Source of the DNA: Enterococcus pallens ATCC BAA-351
GTDB lineage: Bacteria; Bacillota; Bacilli; Lactobacillales; Enterococcaceae
NCBI RefSeq assembly: GCF_000407485.1
Contig: NZ_ASWD01000004.1
Span: 124,001 to 188,000, forward strand
DNA length: 64,000 nucleotides
Direction: 5' to 3'
Part shown: positions 24,487 to 34,212 of the stretch, in pieces
Layout of the letters: each line of letters starts with the position of its first letter
How positions within the stretch are numbered: position 1 is the stretch's first letter
Position numbers and translations under genes: made by a program
Notes under the pieces: generated by a model
Database searches by the model: none
Told to the model about the DNA's origin: nothing
The model's input: only the letters and a program-made list of their open reading frames with translations

Positions 24487-26340
24487 CTACCCTGCTAATT
24501 CATCAAACTGTGAATTGTACAATGCAGCGTAATAACCATCTTTGGCTAGTAGTTCTTCGTGTGTTCCTTGTTCCTTGATATCGCCGTCTTGCATGTAAAG
24601 GATCTTATCTGCATCCTTAATCGTCGATAGACGGTGAGCGATAACGAAGGATGTCCGGCCAGCCATTAAGTTGTTCATGGCTTGTTGGATGAGTAATTCC
24701 GTTCTGGTATCGACAGAAGAGGTTGCTTCATCCAAGATCAGGATTGGTTTGTCTGCTAAGATGGCCCGAGCAATCGTCAACAGTTGTTTTTGTCCTTGAG
24801 AGATGTTGGATGATTCTTCGTTCAATTCCATATTGTAGCCGCCAGGTAAGGTTTCGATGAAGTGGTTTACATGAGCGGCTTTGGCTGCTGCATAAACTTC
24901 TTCGTCGGTGGCATCGAGTCTTCCGTAGCGGAGATTGTCCATGATGGTTCCCTTGAACAACCAGGTATCCTGTAAGACCATTCCGATATTTTCGCGTAAA
25001 TCTGCGCGGTTAAAGTCTCTGATGTCGTGACCATCGATCTTGATTGCCCCGGAATTGACATCGTAGAAACGCATTAACAGTTTAACCATTGTCGTCTTGC
25101 CGGCACCGGTTGGTCCAACGATGGCAACGGTTTGTCCTGGTTCAACGTGACTGCTAAAGTCATTAATAATAATTTTGTCTGGTGTGTAACCAAATTGAAC
25201 ATGTTCGAAATCGACTTCACCTTTGACTTTGCCAATTTTGACTGGGTTTTCGACCGTTTGGGCTTCTTCATCTTCAGCCAAGAATTCAAAGACACGTTCA
25301 GCCGCGGCTGCCATAGATTGCAGCATATTAGAAACTTGCGCTAACTGAGCAATTGGTTGGGTCAGGTTACGAACGTATTGGATAAAGGCTTGGATATCAC
25401 CAACTGTGATGGTTCCATTGTAGGCTAAAACCCCACCGATAATCGCTACGGCAACATAACCTAAGTTACCAACAAAGTTCATGATTGGCTGCATCAATCC
25501 AGAAAGGAATTGTGATTTCCAAGCGGATTTGAACAGGATATCATTTTGCTTTTTGAATTCGTTTAAGGCATTTTCTTCATCATTGAAGAGATGCACAATG
25601 TTGTAGCCACCAACTGTTTCTTCGACTTGACCGTTAATCATACCTAAATATTTTTGTTGGGTCTTAAAGTGTTTTTGAGAGAACTTAATAACTATGGTAA
25701 TTAATAGTAGAGAAATTGGTACAATCAAAATTGAAATTCCCGTCATCTGTACGGAGATGGATAACATCATGACAATAACCCCGATAATCGTGAAGGTCGA
25801 TGTAATCAGCTGAGTAACAGATTGGTTCAATGATTGTCCTAACGTATCCACATCGTTGGTGATACGGGATAAGACTTCACCGGTTGTCCGGCTTTCAAAG
25901 TAGTTCATTGGCATGCGGTTGATTTTTTCAGAGATTTCTTTCCGCATGCGGTACGTGATTTTTTGTGTAATGGTTGACATGATCCAGCCTTGCATGATTC
26001 CGAAAGCGGAAGCGACTAAGTACAGTCCCAACATGAAGAGCAGGATATGTCCGATCTTATCGAAATTGATATCACCGGTGCCTTGATATTTTTTAATCAG
26101 GCCATTGAATAATTCGGTGATGGCTTTGGATAAGATTTTTGGTCCCCAAATATTGAAAATAGTCGATGCCGCCGCAAAAATCATGACGAAGAAGACGGGG
26201 ATCTTATAGTTTGCTATATAGGAGACTAGTTTTTTAATGGTACCTTTGAAGTCTTTGGCCTTTTCGCCTGGAGCGATTCCTCGGCCGCCGCCCATTGGTC
26301 CACGTCCGCCTTGCGGACGTTGCTGTTTATTTTCTGCCAT
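24487..26340 (-). CDS. Heterodimeric ABC exporter subunit with canonical Walker B
   Basis: This 617-residue half-transporter has a Gly/Arg/Pro-rich N-terminus, six membrane segments and a C-terminal nucleotide-binding domain with Walker A GPTGAGKTT, signature NISQGQ (degenerate, Gly replaced by Gln) and Walker B ILILDE with the catalytic Glu. Together with the upstream partner, which has the opposite defects, it forms an asymmetric exporter of the LmrCD/EfrCD multidrug type. It starts 12 bp after the partner gene behind GGAGGGG. A broken partial copy lies at 19806-20584. Confidence 0.93.
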   Translation of the reverse strand: MAENKQQRPQGGRGPMGGGRGIAPGEKAKDFKGTIKKLVSYIANYKIPVFFVMIFAAASTIFNIWGPKILSKAITELFNGLIKKYQGTGDINFDKIGHILLFMLGLYLVASAFGIMQGWIMSTITQKITYRMRKEISEKINRMPMNYFESRTTGEVLSRITNDVDTLGQSLNQSVTQLITSTFTIIGVIVMMLSISVQMTGISILIVPISLLLITIVIKFSQKHFKTQQKYLGMINGQVEETVGGYNIVHLFNDEENALNEFKKQNDILFKSAWKSQFLSGLMQPIMNFVGNLGYVAVAIIGGVLAYNGTITVGDIQAFIQYVRNLTQPIAQLAQVSNMLQSMAAAAERVFEFLAEDEEAQTVENPVKIGKVKGEVDFEHVQFGYTPDKIIINDFSSHVEPGQTVAIVGPTGAGKTTMVKLLMRFYDVNSGAIKIDGHDIRDFNRADLRENIGMVLQDTWLFKGTIMDNLRYGRLDATDEEVYAAAKAAHVNHFIETLPGGYNMELNEESSNISQGQKQLLTIARAILADKPILILDEATSSVDTRTELLIQQAMNNLMAGRTSFVIAHRLSTIKDADKILYMQDGDIKEQGTHEELLAKDGYYAALYNSQFDELAG

Positions 26341-26352
26341 TTCCTTCCCCTC

Positions 26353-28743
26353 CTATTCTGCTTCCAAGCCTAATTCGGCGTTACTCAACTGTGAAGAAGC
26401 GATTTCTTGGTATACAGGTGATGTTTCCATCAGTTCATCGTGGGTTCCTTGAGCTACGATGCGGCCTTCATTTAATACAATAATGTTATCGGCATGAAGG
26501 ATCGTAGAAATTTTTTGAGCCACAATGATTTGCGTGATGCCTTTGACTTTTTCAGCTAAGGCACGGCGTAATGCAATGTCGGTCTTGTTGTCCAAGGCAG
26601 ACAGTGAGTCGTCAAAGATCAAGATTTTTGGATCTTTTGCCAATGCGCGAGCGATAGACAGACGTTGCTTTTGTCCACCAGAGACGTTGGTCCCGCCTTG
26701 AGAAATTTGACGTTCGTAGCCCGCTTCATTGTCATTAATGAATTCTTCGGCTTGGGCAATTTCAGCAGCCTTTTTCATTTGTTCATCGGAAATGCCTTCG
26801 ACGTTCCCGAATTTGATATTCGACTCAATGTCACCAGAGAACAGCACACCTTTTTGTGGAACAAAACCAATCAGGTCGTGTAGCTTATGCAGGCTCATTT
26901 GACGAATGTCGACCCCATCAATAGTGATTCGGCCGCTGCTTACGTCAAAAAGTCGTGGAATCAAATTAACTACGGTCGATTTACCTGAACCAGTCGAACC
27001 AATTAAGGCCGTGGTTTCTCCAGGCTTAGCCGTGAAATTGATATGATGCAGCACATCTTCGCCAGCATCTGGATAACGGAAGGTTACCCCTTCGAATTTC
27101 ACTTGTCCTTTAAAGTCATGATCATCTTGTGGTTGTTCTGGATCAATGATTGTTGGTTCGGTTTCTAAGACTTCATCTACCCGGCCTGCTGAAACGTTGG
27201 CACGAGGCAGAATGATGGAAACCATTGACAGCATCATAAAGGCCATAACAATTTGCATGGTGTAAGTGATGAAGGCCATCATATCACCAACCTGAAGTTG
27301 GCCAGAATCAATATTGTGTCCCCCAACCCAAACGATCAAGACGGAAATTCCGTTCATTAATAGCATCATAATTGGCATCATGATGGACATGCTGCGGTTA
27401 ACAAACATTTGTGTTTTCATCAAGTTCGTGTTGGCAACATCAAAACGGTTTTCTTCGTATTTTTCACGAGAAAAGGCGCGAATAACTGGTAGACCTGTAA
27501 TGATTTCCCGAGAAACCAAGTTCACTCGGTCAACTAGCTTTTGCAGACTCTTGAATTTTGGCATCGTGAAGCCTAATAGCGTCAAGACTAAAACCAAGAC
27601 TAAGCCAACTGCTAGTGCGATAATCCAGCCCATGCCGGTTCCGGTTTTGTACACTTGGTACACCCCGCCGATTCCTAAGATCGGTGCATACAGCACGAGT
27701 CGAATGGTCATTACCAGCCCCATTTGAATTTGTTGGATATCATTGGTACTCCGGGTAATTAAGGATGCTGGTGAGAATTTCTCCATCTCCGTATTGGAAA
27801 ATTGCAGGATCTTGTCAAATTGACCCACCCGCAGACTTTTACCAACGGAAGAAGAAACCAGCGAAGCGATTAGCCCAACCAAAATGGCTGCTACCGCTGA
27901 GATCAAGGTTAGAATCAGCATTTCGGTTCCTCGTTTGATCATATAGTTCAATTGAATTTGTTTCGTATCCTTATCAAGTGCCTTGTATTCGGCTAATGTT
28001 AATTGAACACCGACTGTTTTCAGCGAAGCTTGTCCAGTATCGCCTAGACCGTCTTTTGTTTCTTTACGAGCGTCTTCGACTTTTTTAGGTAATTCGTTTT
28101 GGGTTTGCTTGATGGAATCACCGATTGATTTGGCTTGCTCACCTTTGGCTTGGGCTTCTTCACCCTTTTGAGTAGCTTCCGCACCTTTAGCTTGGGCAGT
28201 GGCTAGATCACCAGAAGCTGCCGCGGTTTGTGCTGCTGCTCCCGCTTCTTGGGCTTCCTGCGCCAAGTCTTGAGCTTCTTTGCCTAATTCTTGGGCTTGC
28301 TTGCCTTCGGTACCTAATTGCTTGTATTCATCTAAAATTTCTTTAGCTGCTTGTCCATCCTTGGACTCTTTTGCTTGAGAGGTAGCCAGCATGAACATTG
28401 GCAGTTCAAAGATTTTGGCTAACTTTTCTTTCGTCATACCATCTTTTAAGTGCAGCTCATAGACGGCAACATCTTTTCCATCTACTTTTTCAGTCGTTTT
28501 CTGATAGTTCTCTTTGATCGTGTCTTTTTCCTCATCGGTCATAAAGAGCTCGATGGCTGAAAGTGTGGATTCGCGAATGCTCTCTGGGGTGGCTGTTTCC
28601 AAGCCCCCTTGTTGAATCCCTACATCCACGATATCAGATGTGATACTAGGTAATGTCAAATCACTATGGGCCTGAACGACTAATAGAATCAGCGCCGCGA
28701 GGATGGCATACCAGTATTTGCGTAAATATTTAAATAGTTTCAC
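26353..28743 (-). CDS. Heterodimeric ABC exporter subunit with degenerate Walker B and a large extracellular insertion
   Basis: This 796-residue half-transporter begins at a GTG behind AAGGAAGG. Between the first membrane helix (about 12-30) and the second (about 275-295) lies an insertion of about 230 residues, rich in Ala, Glu, Gln and Lys and probably coiled-coil (about 145-215). The nucleotide-binding domain has Walker A GSTGSGKST, an intact signature VSGGQ and Walker B ILIFDD, where Asp replaces the catalytic Glu, as in the degenerate site of heterodimeric exporters. Typical subunits are near 580-600 residues. It is co-transcribed with a TetR regulator upstream; substrates are probably drugs or amphiphiles. 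Confidence 0.92.
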   Translation of the reverse strand: MKLFKYLRKYWYAILAALILLVVQAHSDLTLPSITSDIVDVGIQQGGLETATPESIRESTLSAIELFMTDEEKDTIKENYQKTTEKVDGKDVAVYELHLKDGMTKEKLAKIFELPMFMLATSQAKESKDGQAAKEILDEYKQLGTEGKQAQELGKEAQDLAQEAQEAGAAAQTAAASGDLATAQAKGAEATQKGEEAQAKGEQAKSIGDSIKQTQNELPKKVEDARKETKDGLGDTGQASLKTVGVQLTLAEYKALDKDTKQIQLNYMIKRGTEMLILTLISAVAAILVGLIASLVSSSVGKSLRVGQFDKILQFSNTEMEKFSPASLITRSTNDIQQIQMGLVMTIRLVLYAPILGIGGVYQVYKTGTGMGWIIALAVGLVLVLVLTLLGFTMPKFKSLQKLVDRVNLVSREIITGLPVIRAFSREKYEENRFDVANTNLMKTQMFVNRSMSIMMPIMMLLMNGISVLIVWVGGHNIDSGQLQVGDMMAFITYTMQIVMAFMMLSMVSIILPRANVSAGRVDEVLETEPTIIDPEQPQDDHDFKGQVKFEGVTFRYPDAGEDVLHHINFTAKPGETTALIGSTGSGKSTVVNLIPRLFDVSSGRITIDGVDIRQMSLHKLHDLIGFVPQKGVLFSGDIESNIKFGNVEGISDEQMKKAAEIAQAEEFINDNEAGYERQISQGGTNVSGGQKQRLSIARALAKDPKILIFDDSLSALDNKTDIALRRALAEKVKGITQIIVAQKISTILHADNIIVLNEGRIVAQGTHDELMETSPVYQEIASSQLSNAELGLEAE

Positions 28744-28761
28744 GTTTATTACCTTCCTTGT

Positions 28762-29430
28762 CTATTCGTTTACCGGCTTTTTGGTGGCGCCGTTTTTTAA
28801 CCAATTTAACTTCAGCGTAAACTCGTTCATGACTTCATCAATCGAATGGTCATCGTTTTCTTTCATTTGCCGATAACCTTCTGCAATCGTTGAAAAAACC
28901 ATGTGCATCAGCATCTTGACTAAAAGCTTCAGCTCTTCCTGATTACTTACTTTTAAAAGGGATAAATCCACTCTGTCGTAAAATTCCTGCAGATCTTTTT
29001 TGTGCTGCTGATCTGGCGGACATGAGGCGTGAGGCCTTTTTCCAAAGTGCGGTGCAACCTTATGAAAAGAGCGATAATCCATGCTCATAAACATATTTTT
29101 GTAAAAGGCTGCATTCGTTCCTTGAAGAACCTCCTTGACCATTTTTGAAAAATAAAGCTCAAAGCCTTCAAATAGTCTTCCTTCGGCCTGTTCAATCGCC
29201 AGGTTCAGTTCCTGCTGAAAGTTTCTGCGCATACTTTGAAAATAATAGAAATATAAATCCTCTTTGTCTTCAAAGTATTGATAGAAGCTGCCGCGAGGAA
29301 TCCCTGCATCCTTGATAATTTGTGCGATGGACGCTTCGGCTAACGGCACGCGGGAAAACTCTTTTTTCGCTGCATCCATAATGCGCTGCTTCTTCTTCTC
29401 CGACAGGTGATAAAAGGTTTCTTTAGGCAT
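28762..29430 (-). CDS. TetR-family regulator of the ABC exporter
   Basis: This 222-residue protein has a TetR-type N-terminal DNA-binding domain (KKEFSRVPLAEASIAQIIKD, then GIPRGSFYQYFEDKEDLY) and a helical ligand-binding domain. It is the first gene of the exporter operon, 18 bp before the 796-residue subunit. The ATG has GGAGGG upstream. A nested inverted repeat just downstream of the promoter is the probable operator, so the operon should be autorepressed and induced by a transported ligand. Confidence 0.92.
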   Translation of the reverse strand: MPKETFYHLSEKKKQRIMDAAKKEFSRVPLAEASIAQIIKDAGIPRGSFYQYFEDKEDLYFYYFQSMRRNFQQELNLAIEQAEGRLFEGFELYFSKMVKEVLQGTNAAFYKNMFMSMDYRSFHKVAPHFGKRPHASCPPDQQHKKDLQEFYDRVDLSLLKVSNQEELKLLVKMLMHMVFSTIAEGYRQMKENDDHSIDEVMNEFTLKLNWLKNGATKKPVNE

Positions 29431-29473
29431 GATCTTTCCCTCCTAACTTAATAAAATACGTCTTAAAAAAACG

Positions 29474-29505
29474 AATGACACGATGTCATGTGACAATGTG
29501 TCATT
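29474..29505. promoter_or_regulatory. TetR-type operator, nested inverted repeats
   Basis: Outer arms AATGACAC (29474-29481) and GTGTCATT (29498-29505) enclose an inner perfect repeat TGTCATGTGACA (29484-29495). It touches the -10 box and covers the expected transcription start of the tetR-exporter operon. Confidence 0.75.
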
Positions 29506-29530
29506 ATACGCTCTTTCCCTCCAGATGCAA
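29503..29530 (-). promoter_or_regulatory. Sigma-70 promoter of the tetR-ABC exporter operon
   Basis: Minus-strand -35 TTGCAT (29525-29530), 16-bp spacer and a perfect -10 TATAAT (29503-29508). The -10 overlaps the operator. Confidence 0.75.
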
Positions 29531-29742
29531 GTGTTTTGTCTGGTAATTTTTAAAAAACTTTAGCTGTTTTAAAAACACTCAGCCCTTGAAAAGTCAGAAA
29601 GGCTTTGATACTAAGTTTGGTAAGGGTTGCAAAGGACTGCTTCTGTAAAATCCGTCCGGTCGACAAAAAAACTGCTAAGAACGTTTTCTTAGCAGCCGAT
29701 GAAAGCCAGGTGAATAACCAGTCTTCTATTTTTCCTATTCTG
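29531..29742. other. Intergenic stretch between the exporter promoter and vanS
   Basis: Together with the promoter region (29431-29530) this makes a gap of about 310 bases between tetR and vanS. Apart from the promoter, operator and the van terminator (29665-29695) I see no gene; a short plus-strand open frame here has no ribosome site. Confidence 0.5.
29665..29695 (-). terminator. Terminator of the van operon
   Basis: A perfect 9-bp stem (CTGCTAAGA with TCTTAGCAG) is followed on the minus strand by seven T. It lies 48 bp after vanS. Confidence 0.9.
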
Positions 29743-30819
29743 TTAAATTGTCAGAATGATCTCGAAGTACCCATCCGCATTTTTAGCAGCTATCTTACCA
29801 CCGTGTTCTTCAATAATTTGCTTGGCGATTGCCAAGCCTAAGCCGGCATTTCCGGTTTTCGTATTCCTTGCTTGATCTGCTCTAAAAAATGGGTCGAATA
29901 ATTGTTCCAGCACTTCTGGTGACAGAGCTTCGCTTTGATTTTTGATTGACAGCTCTATTTGATTTTCTTTGTTAGCTAACGTTAATTTTACTTTTGTATG
30001 ACTAGGTGCGTAAGCCAAGACATTTCTGATGACATTTTCCAGCACGCGCTCAAATTTGATGACATTGACTTCAGCATAGCTGTTTTCTGCTATTTCCAGC
30101 TCCCACTCCAAGCCCTTTTCAGCGAAGAGAGGTAAAAATTCTGAGGTAATTTGAGCAATCATCAAGCTCAAATTGGTTCTTTCCTTTGAAATTTTTTCAC
30201 CATTCATACCGATTTTGGCAATTTCAAAAAAATCATTGATTAATCCTTCGAGGCGATAGGCTTTATCGGAAATGATTTGAATGTATTCGTTACTCTTCTT
30301 ATCGTCTAACTCACTATACGTTTCATTTTGCAACAAGGAAACATACCCAATAATACTAGTTAAGGGAGTTCGCAGGTCGTGAGCTAAATAAACCAATAAA
30401 TCATTTTTCTTTTTTTCCGCTTCCTTTACCAATCGCTTATCTTTTATGCTTTCTTCCCTAATTTGATTGATTTCCTGTTCAAATTCGTAAAGCTCATCGC
30501 TCAATCTGACTTTTTCCTCTGGAAACTCAATGAGTATTTTAGTCGCTCGCAGCATTTCTTCCAAATAGTTCATGATTTTTTTAAAGAAGATGTAGGTAAT
30601 TAAAAACCAAAATGCGAAGGGGATGCCTACTACCCACAAAGGTAAGAAGCGATTGAATACATGCAATACAGGATAAATAAACTCATCCCCATGCCAGACC
30701 CTAAGAGAAAGGAACATTTTAGCTGCTAAAGGAACGACCACTAGAATAGCCGTAACCGCAAACATCGTAAAAAAATAGTTTTTAGTAATTTGAATGGTCA
30801 GCTTATTTTTATTTCTCAA
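29743..30819 (-). CDS. vanS: VanS-type sensor histidine kinase
   Basis: This 358-residue membrane kinase has two transmembrane helices (about 15-38 and 60-80) around a short outer loop, then a dimerisation domain with the phosphorylated His147 in AHDLRTPLTSI and an ATP-binding domain ending in GNAGLGLAIAKQIIEEHGG. The G1-box region reads IKNQSEALS, without the classical Asp-x-Gly. It should sense vancomycin-type antibiotics or cell-wall stress and phosphorylate VanR. It overlaps vanR by 11 bp and is the last gene of the van operon. Confidence 0.92.
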   Translation of the reverse strand: MRNKNKLTIQITKNYFFTMFAVTAILVVVPLAAKMFLSLRVWHGDEFIYPVLHVFNRFLPLWVVGIPFAFWFLITYIFFKKIMNYLEEMLRATKILIEFPEEKVRLSDELYEFEQEINQIREESIKDKRLVKEAEKKKNDLLVYLAHDLRTPLTSIIGYVSLLQNETYSELDDKKSNEYIQIISDKAYRLEGLINDFFEIAKIGMNGEKISKERTNLSLMIAQITSEFLPLFAEKGLEWELEIAENSYAEVNVIKFERVLENVIRNVLAYAPSHTKVKLTLANKENQIELSIKNQSEALSPEVLEQLFDPFFRADQARNTKTGNAGLGLAIAKQIIEEHGGKIAAKNADGYFEIILTI

Positions 30820-31498
30820 TTGTATACCCCACTCCCCAGACTGTTTTTAGGAACTTGGGCTGTCTTGGCTTTTCATGCATTTTTTCTCTAATTCTGGCAA
30901 CATGAGCCATTACAGTGTTGTTGTTTTCCAAATAATCTTCCTGCCAAACCTGCTCGAAAAGCTCCTCTGATGGAACCACGCGTCCTTCGTTTTTGCAGAG
31001 ATACCAGAGAATATCGAACTCAATCGGCGTTAATTTGATTTCTTCATCATATAAGAAGACCTTACGGCTGTTGCCGGATACAGCAAGACCATTTCGTTCA
31101 TATTCATCAGTGGCCGGTTGGCGATCAGAATTATAGGTTTGGTATCTTCGTAATTGAGTTTTCACTCGAGCCAATACTTCGAAGGGATTGAAGGGTTTGA
31201 CAATATAATCATCTGCTCCCATGGATAAGCCGCTAATTTTATCCAAGTCAGCCCCGCGAGCAGTTAGCATCAAGACTGGAAAAAACTGCGTTTCCCTGAT
31301 TTTTTGCAACACATCAAAGCCGGATACATCCGGCAGCATCACATCTAAAATAGCTAAATCAATCGCAGTTTCTTTGACAATCGCCAGGCTCTCTTCACCA
31401 GTCATTGCTTTATAGACTTCATAGCCTTCATTAGTCAGTAATGTACTTAAAAGATCAATAATCTCTTTTTCATCATCTAATAGTAGAACCTTAGCCAT
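30809..31498 (-). CDS. vanR: VanR-type response regulator
   Basis: This 229-residue OmpR-family regulator has the acidic pocket LLDDE, the phosphorylated Asp52 in AILDVMLPD, the Lys of IVKPF, and a C-terminal winged helix (KLTPIEFDILWYLCKNEGRV, VWGVGYTIEK). It starts at an ATG with GGAGGG upstream, 31 bp after vanT, and overlaps vanS. It should activate the van promoter once phosphorylated. Order ligase-vanXY-vanT-vanR-vanS is that of VanC, VanE and VanN clusters. Confidence 0.93.
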   Translation of the reverse strand: MAKVLLLDDEKEIIDLLSTLLTNEGYEVYKAMTGEESLAIVKETAIDLAILDVMLPDVSGFDVLQKIRETQFFPVLMLTARGADLDKISGLSMGADDYIVKPFNPFEVLARVKTQLRRYQTYNSDRQPATDEYERNGLAVSGNSRKVFLYDEEIKLTPIEFDILWYLCKNEGRVVPSEELFEQVWQEDYLENNNTVMAHVARIREKMHEKPRQPKFLKTVWGVGYTIEK

Positions 31499-31529
31499 AC
31501 ATTTCCCTCCATCACCTTTTATTTAGTAG

Positions 31530-33641
31530 TCATCCATGTATTTCTGAGCTTAATCTTGTGCCTAGACGACTCAAGATTTCATTGGTAATTGTTTTTTGTT
31601 CAACGGCTGTTTTTTCAATGTCAGGGAGGACTGTTACTTCATCATTTACCGCAATCGCTTCTATTTCAGTTAAATCAACAAGCAGCATATCCATACAAAT
31701 ATTCCCTAGCTGTCTTAACTGCTGGCCCTTAAACTCTAACATAAATCCTTGATTTGATAATGCTCGAGGAATGCCATCTGCATATCCGATGCTGACAACT
31801 CCAATTGTCGCAGCCTTTTCTAATCGAGTCTCTAAGCCATAACCAATGTATTCACCTGCTGAGACTGAGCGTTTTAGAACCAAGGCTGCTTTTATTTGTA
31901 CGACCTGTTTCAAATCTAAGGAAATTTTCGTTGGAGAACTGCTATCGCTTAAAAAGCCGTAAAGGATGATTCCTGCTCTAACAAAATCAAAGTGGTACTC
32001 TGGATAATTTAGTAGACCGTAGCTACTTTGAATGTGTGTATAGCCATAGGAAATACCGGCTTCTTTTAAATCATTTAACACTTTGGTAAATAGCTCCAGC
32101 TGCTTCTTGGTTCGTAAAACGGCTCCCTCCTCCAATGAATCAGAGGAGCCTAAATGTGAATAGATTCCTTCTATCTGCAGATAATTCAGTCGGTAAAAGG
32201 ATTGGATAGTTTTTGCCTCAGGAGCTAAGCCTAAACGGTGCATTCCCGTATCAACCTGCAAATGACAGCGAATCGGAATTCTTTTTAGATTCAATTTTCT
32301 TCCATGCTCTTCACTTACAATAGATTGGATTAAATTGTACTTCTTTATTTCCTTGATACGAGCCGGATCAGTATAACCTAATAATAAGATATCTGCTTGA
32401 ACAGCTGCTTTTCTTAATACAATGGCCTCATCGATAGTGGCTACACAAAGAAAATTGACGCCATTTTTTTCCAGCTCTTTGGCGATGGTTACCATGTCGC
32501 AGCCGTAAGCGTTGGCCTTTACGACACCCATAATCTTAGTTTGCTTAGGCAGTATTTTTCTAATTTCAGCCAGATTATGACCAAGAGCTTGCCTAGATAT
32601 TTTTCTGACAGCACGAGGAGTAGCAGTTGGCTTTTTCCTAGCACTCAACCTGTCCATTAAATACACCAGAATCTGAGCTACCACCAAACTGCCAGCTAGT
32701 ACTAAGATATAGTTAAGTACACTGTTTTTCAAGAACAGAAGATGGTTACTTAGAAAATGAACAACGACTATCAATATCGGATGTAGAATATACACCAATA
32801 AAGACAAGTTAGCGGCACTTTTTATTTCGATCTTCGGCTGCCACTTCAGCAGCACCACATACAAGCAAAGCATACACAACGGCAAGAAAAGATACATACT
32901 ATCGTGCCTAACTTTCGTCAACTGATGAAGAATGGTACTCTCGCCAAGCATCCCTATTAAAAATAGTACTAGCAGCAGATTTATATGTTTTAGGTGTTGG
33001 AAAAATTCCTGCTGGCGATAGATCAGCATTCCTAAACACAGGAAAATAGGCACTAAAAAGAGACCTGAGCGAGTGTACTCCATCCAAATAAACAAAAACC
33101 CATAAAATTTATCGACTAAAGGGCTGGAACCAACGATTCCGTACCAGCTGTCCCCTCCCAAACCAATTAAGTACAAACAAATAGATAGTACAAAGGTTTT
33201 ATTGAACTTCAGAGCTTTAATCAGTAAAGCGGTCAGACCGACTCCCATCATAAGTCCTGGGAAATACCACAGATGATAAAAGGTTCCATCAAACAGAAGC
33301 AGCTTAAAAAAAGTAAATAAATTGGTTTTTAGCGAGAGAGTCCCATTTATAAACGAAAGCGGCAAATACAATACGATTGCTCCTAAATAGATCAACCCAA
33401 TTTTGCCAACATACTTTTTGGTTTTTTCCATATTCGTATACGATGGATCTACGGATAGTTTTCCCATGACAAAATAACCAGTTGTCATTAGAAAAAACGG
33501 CACAGCTACTCGGAAAACGGTAAGCGTGATAAGCTCATCTAAACGCGGAGCGATTGATTGAAAAGGAAAAGTATGGATTGCCACCACCATAGAAGCCGCT
33601 ATTATGCGAAATACATCAATCCCTCTATTTCTATGCTTCAT
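31530..33641 (-). CDS. vanT: VanT-type membrane-bound serine racemase
   Basis: About 703 residues in two parts. Residues 1-335 form an acyltransferase-3-like membrane domain with about ten helices (GIDVFRIIAASMVVAIH at the start), thought to take up or hold L-serine. Residues 350-703 form an alanine/serine racemase domain with the PLP-binding Lys375 in VVKANAYG and the GYADG and ICMDM motifs. It makes D-serine for the D-Ala:D-Ser ligase. I chose the ATG at 33641 with GGAG upstream; a TTG five codons earlier lies deeper inside vanXY. The membrane and racemase parts are fused, unlike the split pair of VanL. Confidence 0.93.
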   Translation of the reverse strand: MKHRNRGIDVFRIIAASMVVAIHTFPFQSIAPRLDELITLTVFRVAVPFFLMTTGYFVMGKLSVDPSYTNMEKTKKYVGKIGLIYLGAIVLYLPLSFINGTLSLKTNLFTFFKLLLFDGTFYHLWYFPGLMMGVGLTALLIKALKFNKTFVLSICLYLIGLGGDSWYGIVGSSPLVDKFYGFLFIWMEYTRSGLFLVPIFLCLGMLIYRQQEFFQHLKHINLLLVLFLIGMLGESTILHQLTKVRHDSMYLFLPLCMLCLYVVLLKWQPKIEIKSAANLSLLVYILHPILIVVVHFLSNHLLFLKNSVLNYILVLAGSLVVAQILVYLMDRLSARKKPTATPRAVRKISRQALGHNLAEIRKILPKQTKIMGVVKANAYGCDMVTIAKELEKNGVNFLCVATIDEAIVLRKAAVQADILLLGYTDPARIKEIKKYNLIQSIVSEEHGRKLNLKRIPIRCHLQVDTGMHRLGLAPEAKTIQSFYRLNYLQIEGIYSHLGSSDSLEEGAVLRTKKQLELFTKVLNDLKEAGISYGYTHIQSSYGLLNYPEYHFDFVRAGIILYGFLSDSSSPTKISLDLKQVVQIKAALVLKRSVSAGEYIGYGLETRLEKAATIGVVSIGYADGIPRALSNQGFMLEFKGQQLRQLGNICMDMLLVDLTEIEAIAVNDEVTVLPDIEKTAVEQKTITNEILSRLGTRLSSEIHG

Positions 33642-34212
33642 TGGCTGTTGCTCCAAATGAATGCAGAAATTCGATGTATTCTTCTAAAACCCAATTTTGT
33701 TGAAGCATAATAGAACTGTGGGGAGTGCCGACATATCTAAAATGCCAAGGTTCGTAACTAATATTGGTAATACTTTCTTTCCCTTTTTGGTACCTTAAAA
33801 TGAACCCAAAATCTGACATATTCGCTAGAAACTTATCAACCACTGGGCTGTTTGTAAAGCTTGGGCAAATGAAGTCATTCATTTGCGCTGCCAGACCTAC
33901 ATCTACAGCAAGTCCCAACTCGTGTTCACTGCATCCAGGCTTTGCCACGTATTTATTAGCAAACACCATTCCCTTTTCTTTAATCGTGTCTTCCCAAAGT
34001 GATTGCTGGGTCTGCTTTGACCGGTACCCGTCAATCACCTTAACCTGCCCTTCTAATCCGGTTTCTTTAAGCAGCTTTTCTAATTGACTGGCCACAAGAG
34101 GATCTAACAAGATCCCCTCCTTGGCAAAAGGTGCTTGAACAAGCTGTTTAGGGCGTTCGTAGTCCTGAATCTTATGGTCTTTATTTACAAGCTTTAAATA
34201 GTTTTTTTTCAT
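33631..34212 (-). CDS. vanXY: VanXY-type D,D-dipeptidase/D,D-carboxypeptidase
   Basis: This 193-residue zinc peptidase has the family motif SEHELGLAVDVG (zinc ligands His97 and Asp104) and EPWHFRYVG with the catalytic Glu154 and zinc ligand His157. VanXY enzymes hydrolyse D-Ala-D-Ala and remove the terminal D-Ala from pentapeptide precursors, so that only D-Ser-ended precursors remain. No signal peptide, in keeping with cytoplasmic VanXY. It overlaps both the ligase gene and vanT, which implies tight translational coupling. Confidence 0.94.
   Translation of the reverse strand: MKKNYLKLVNKDHKIQDYERPKQLVQAPFAKEGILLDPLVASQLEKLLKETGLEGQVKVIDGYRSKQTQQSLWEDTIKEKGMVFANKYVAKPGCSEHELGLAVDVGLAAQMNDFICPSFTNSPVVDKFLANMSDFGFILRYQKGKESITNISYEPWHFRYVGTPHSSIMLQQNWVLEEYIEFLHSFGATANEA

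Noticed and set aside
31530-33641. Assignment of the cluster as VanL
   Set aside because: VanL has the membrane and racemase parts of VanT as two proteins; here they are one continuous frame.
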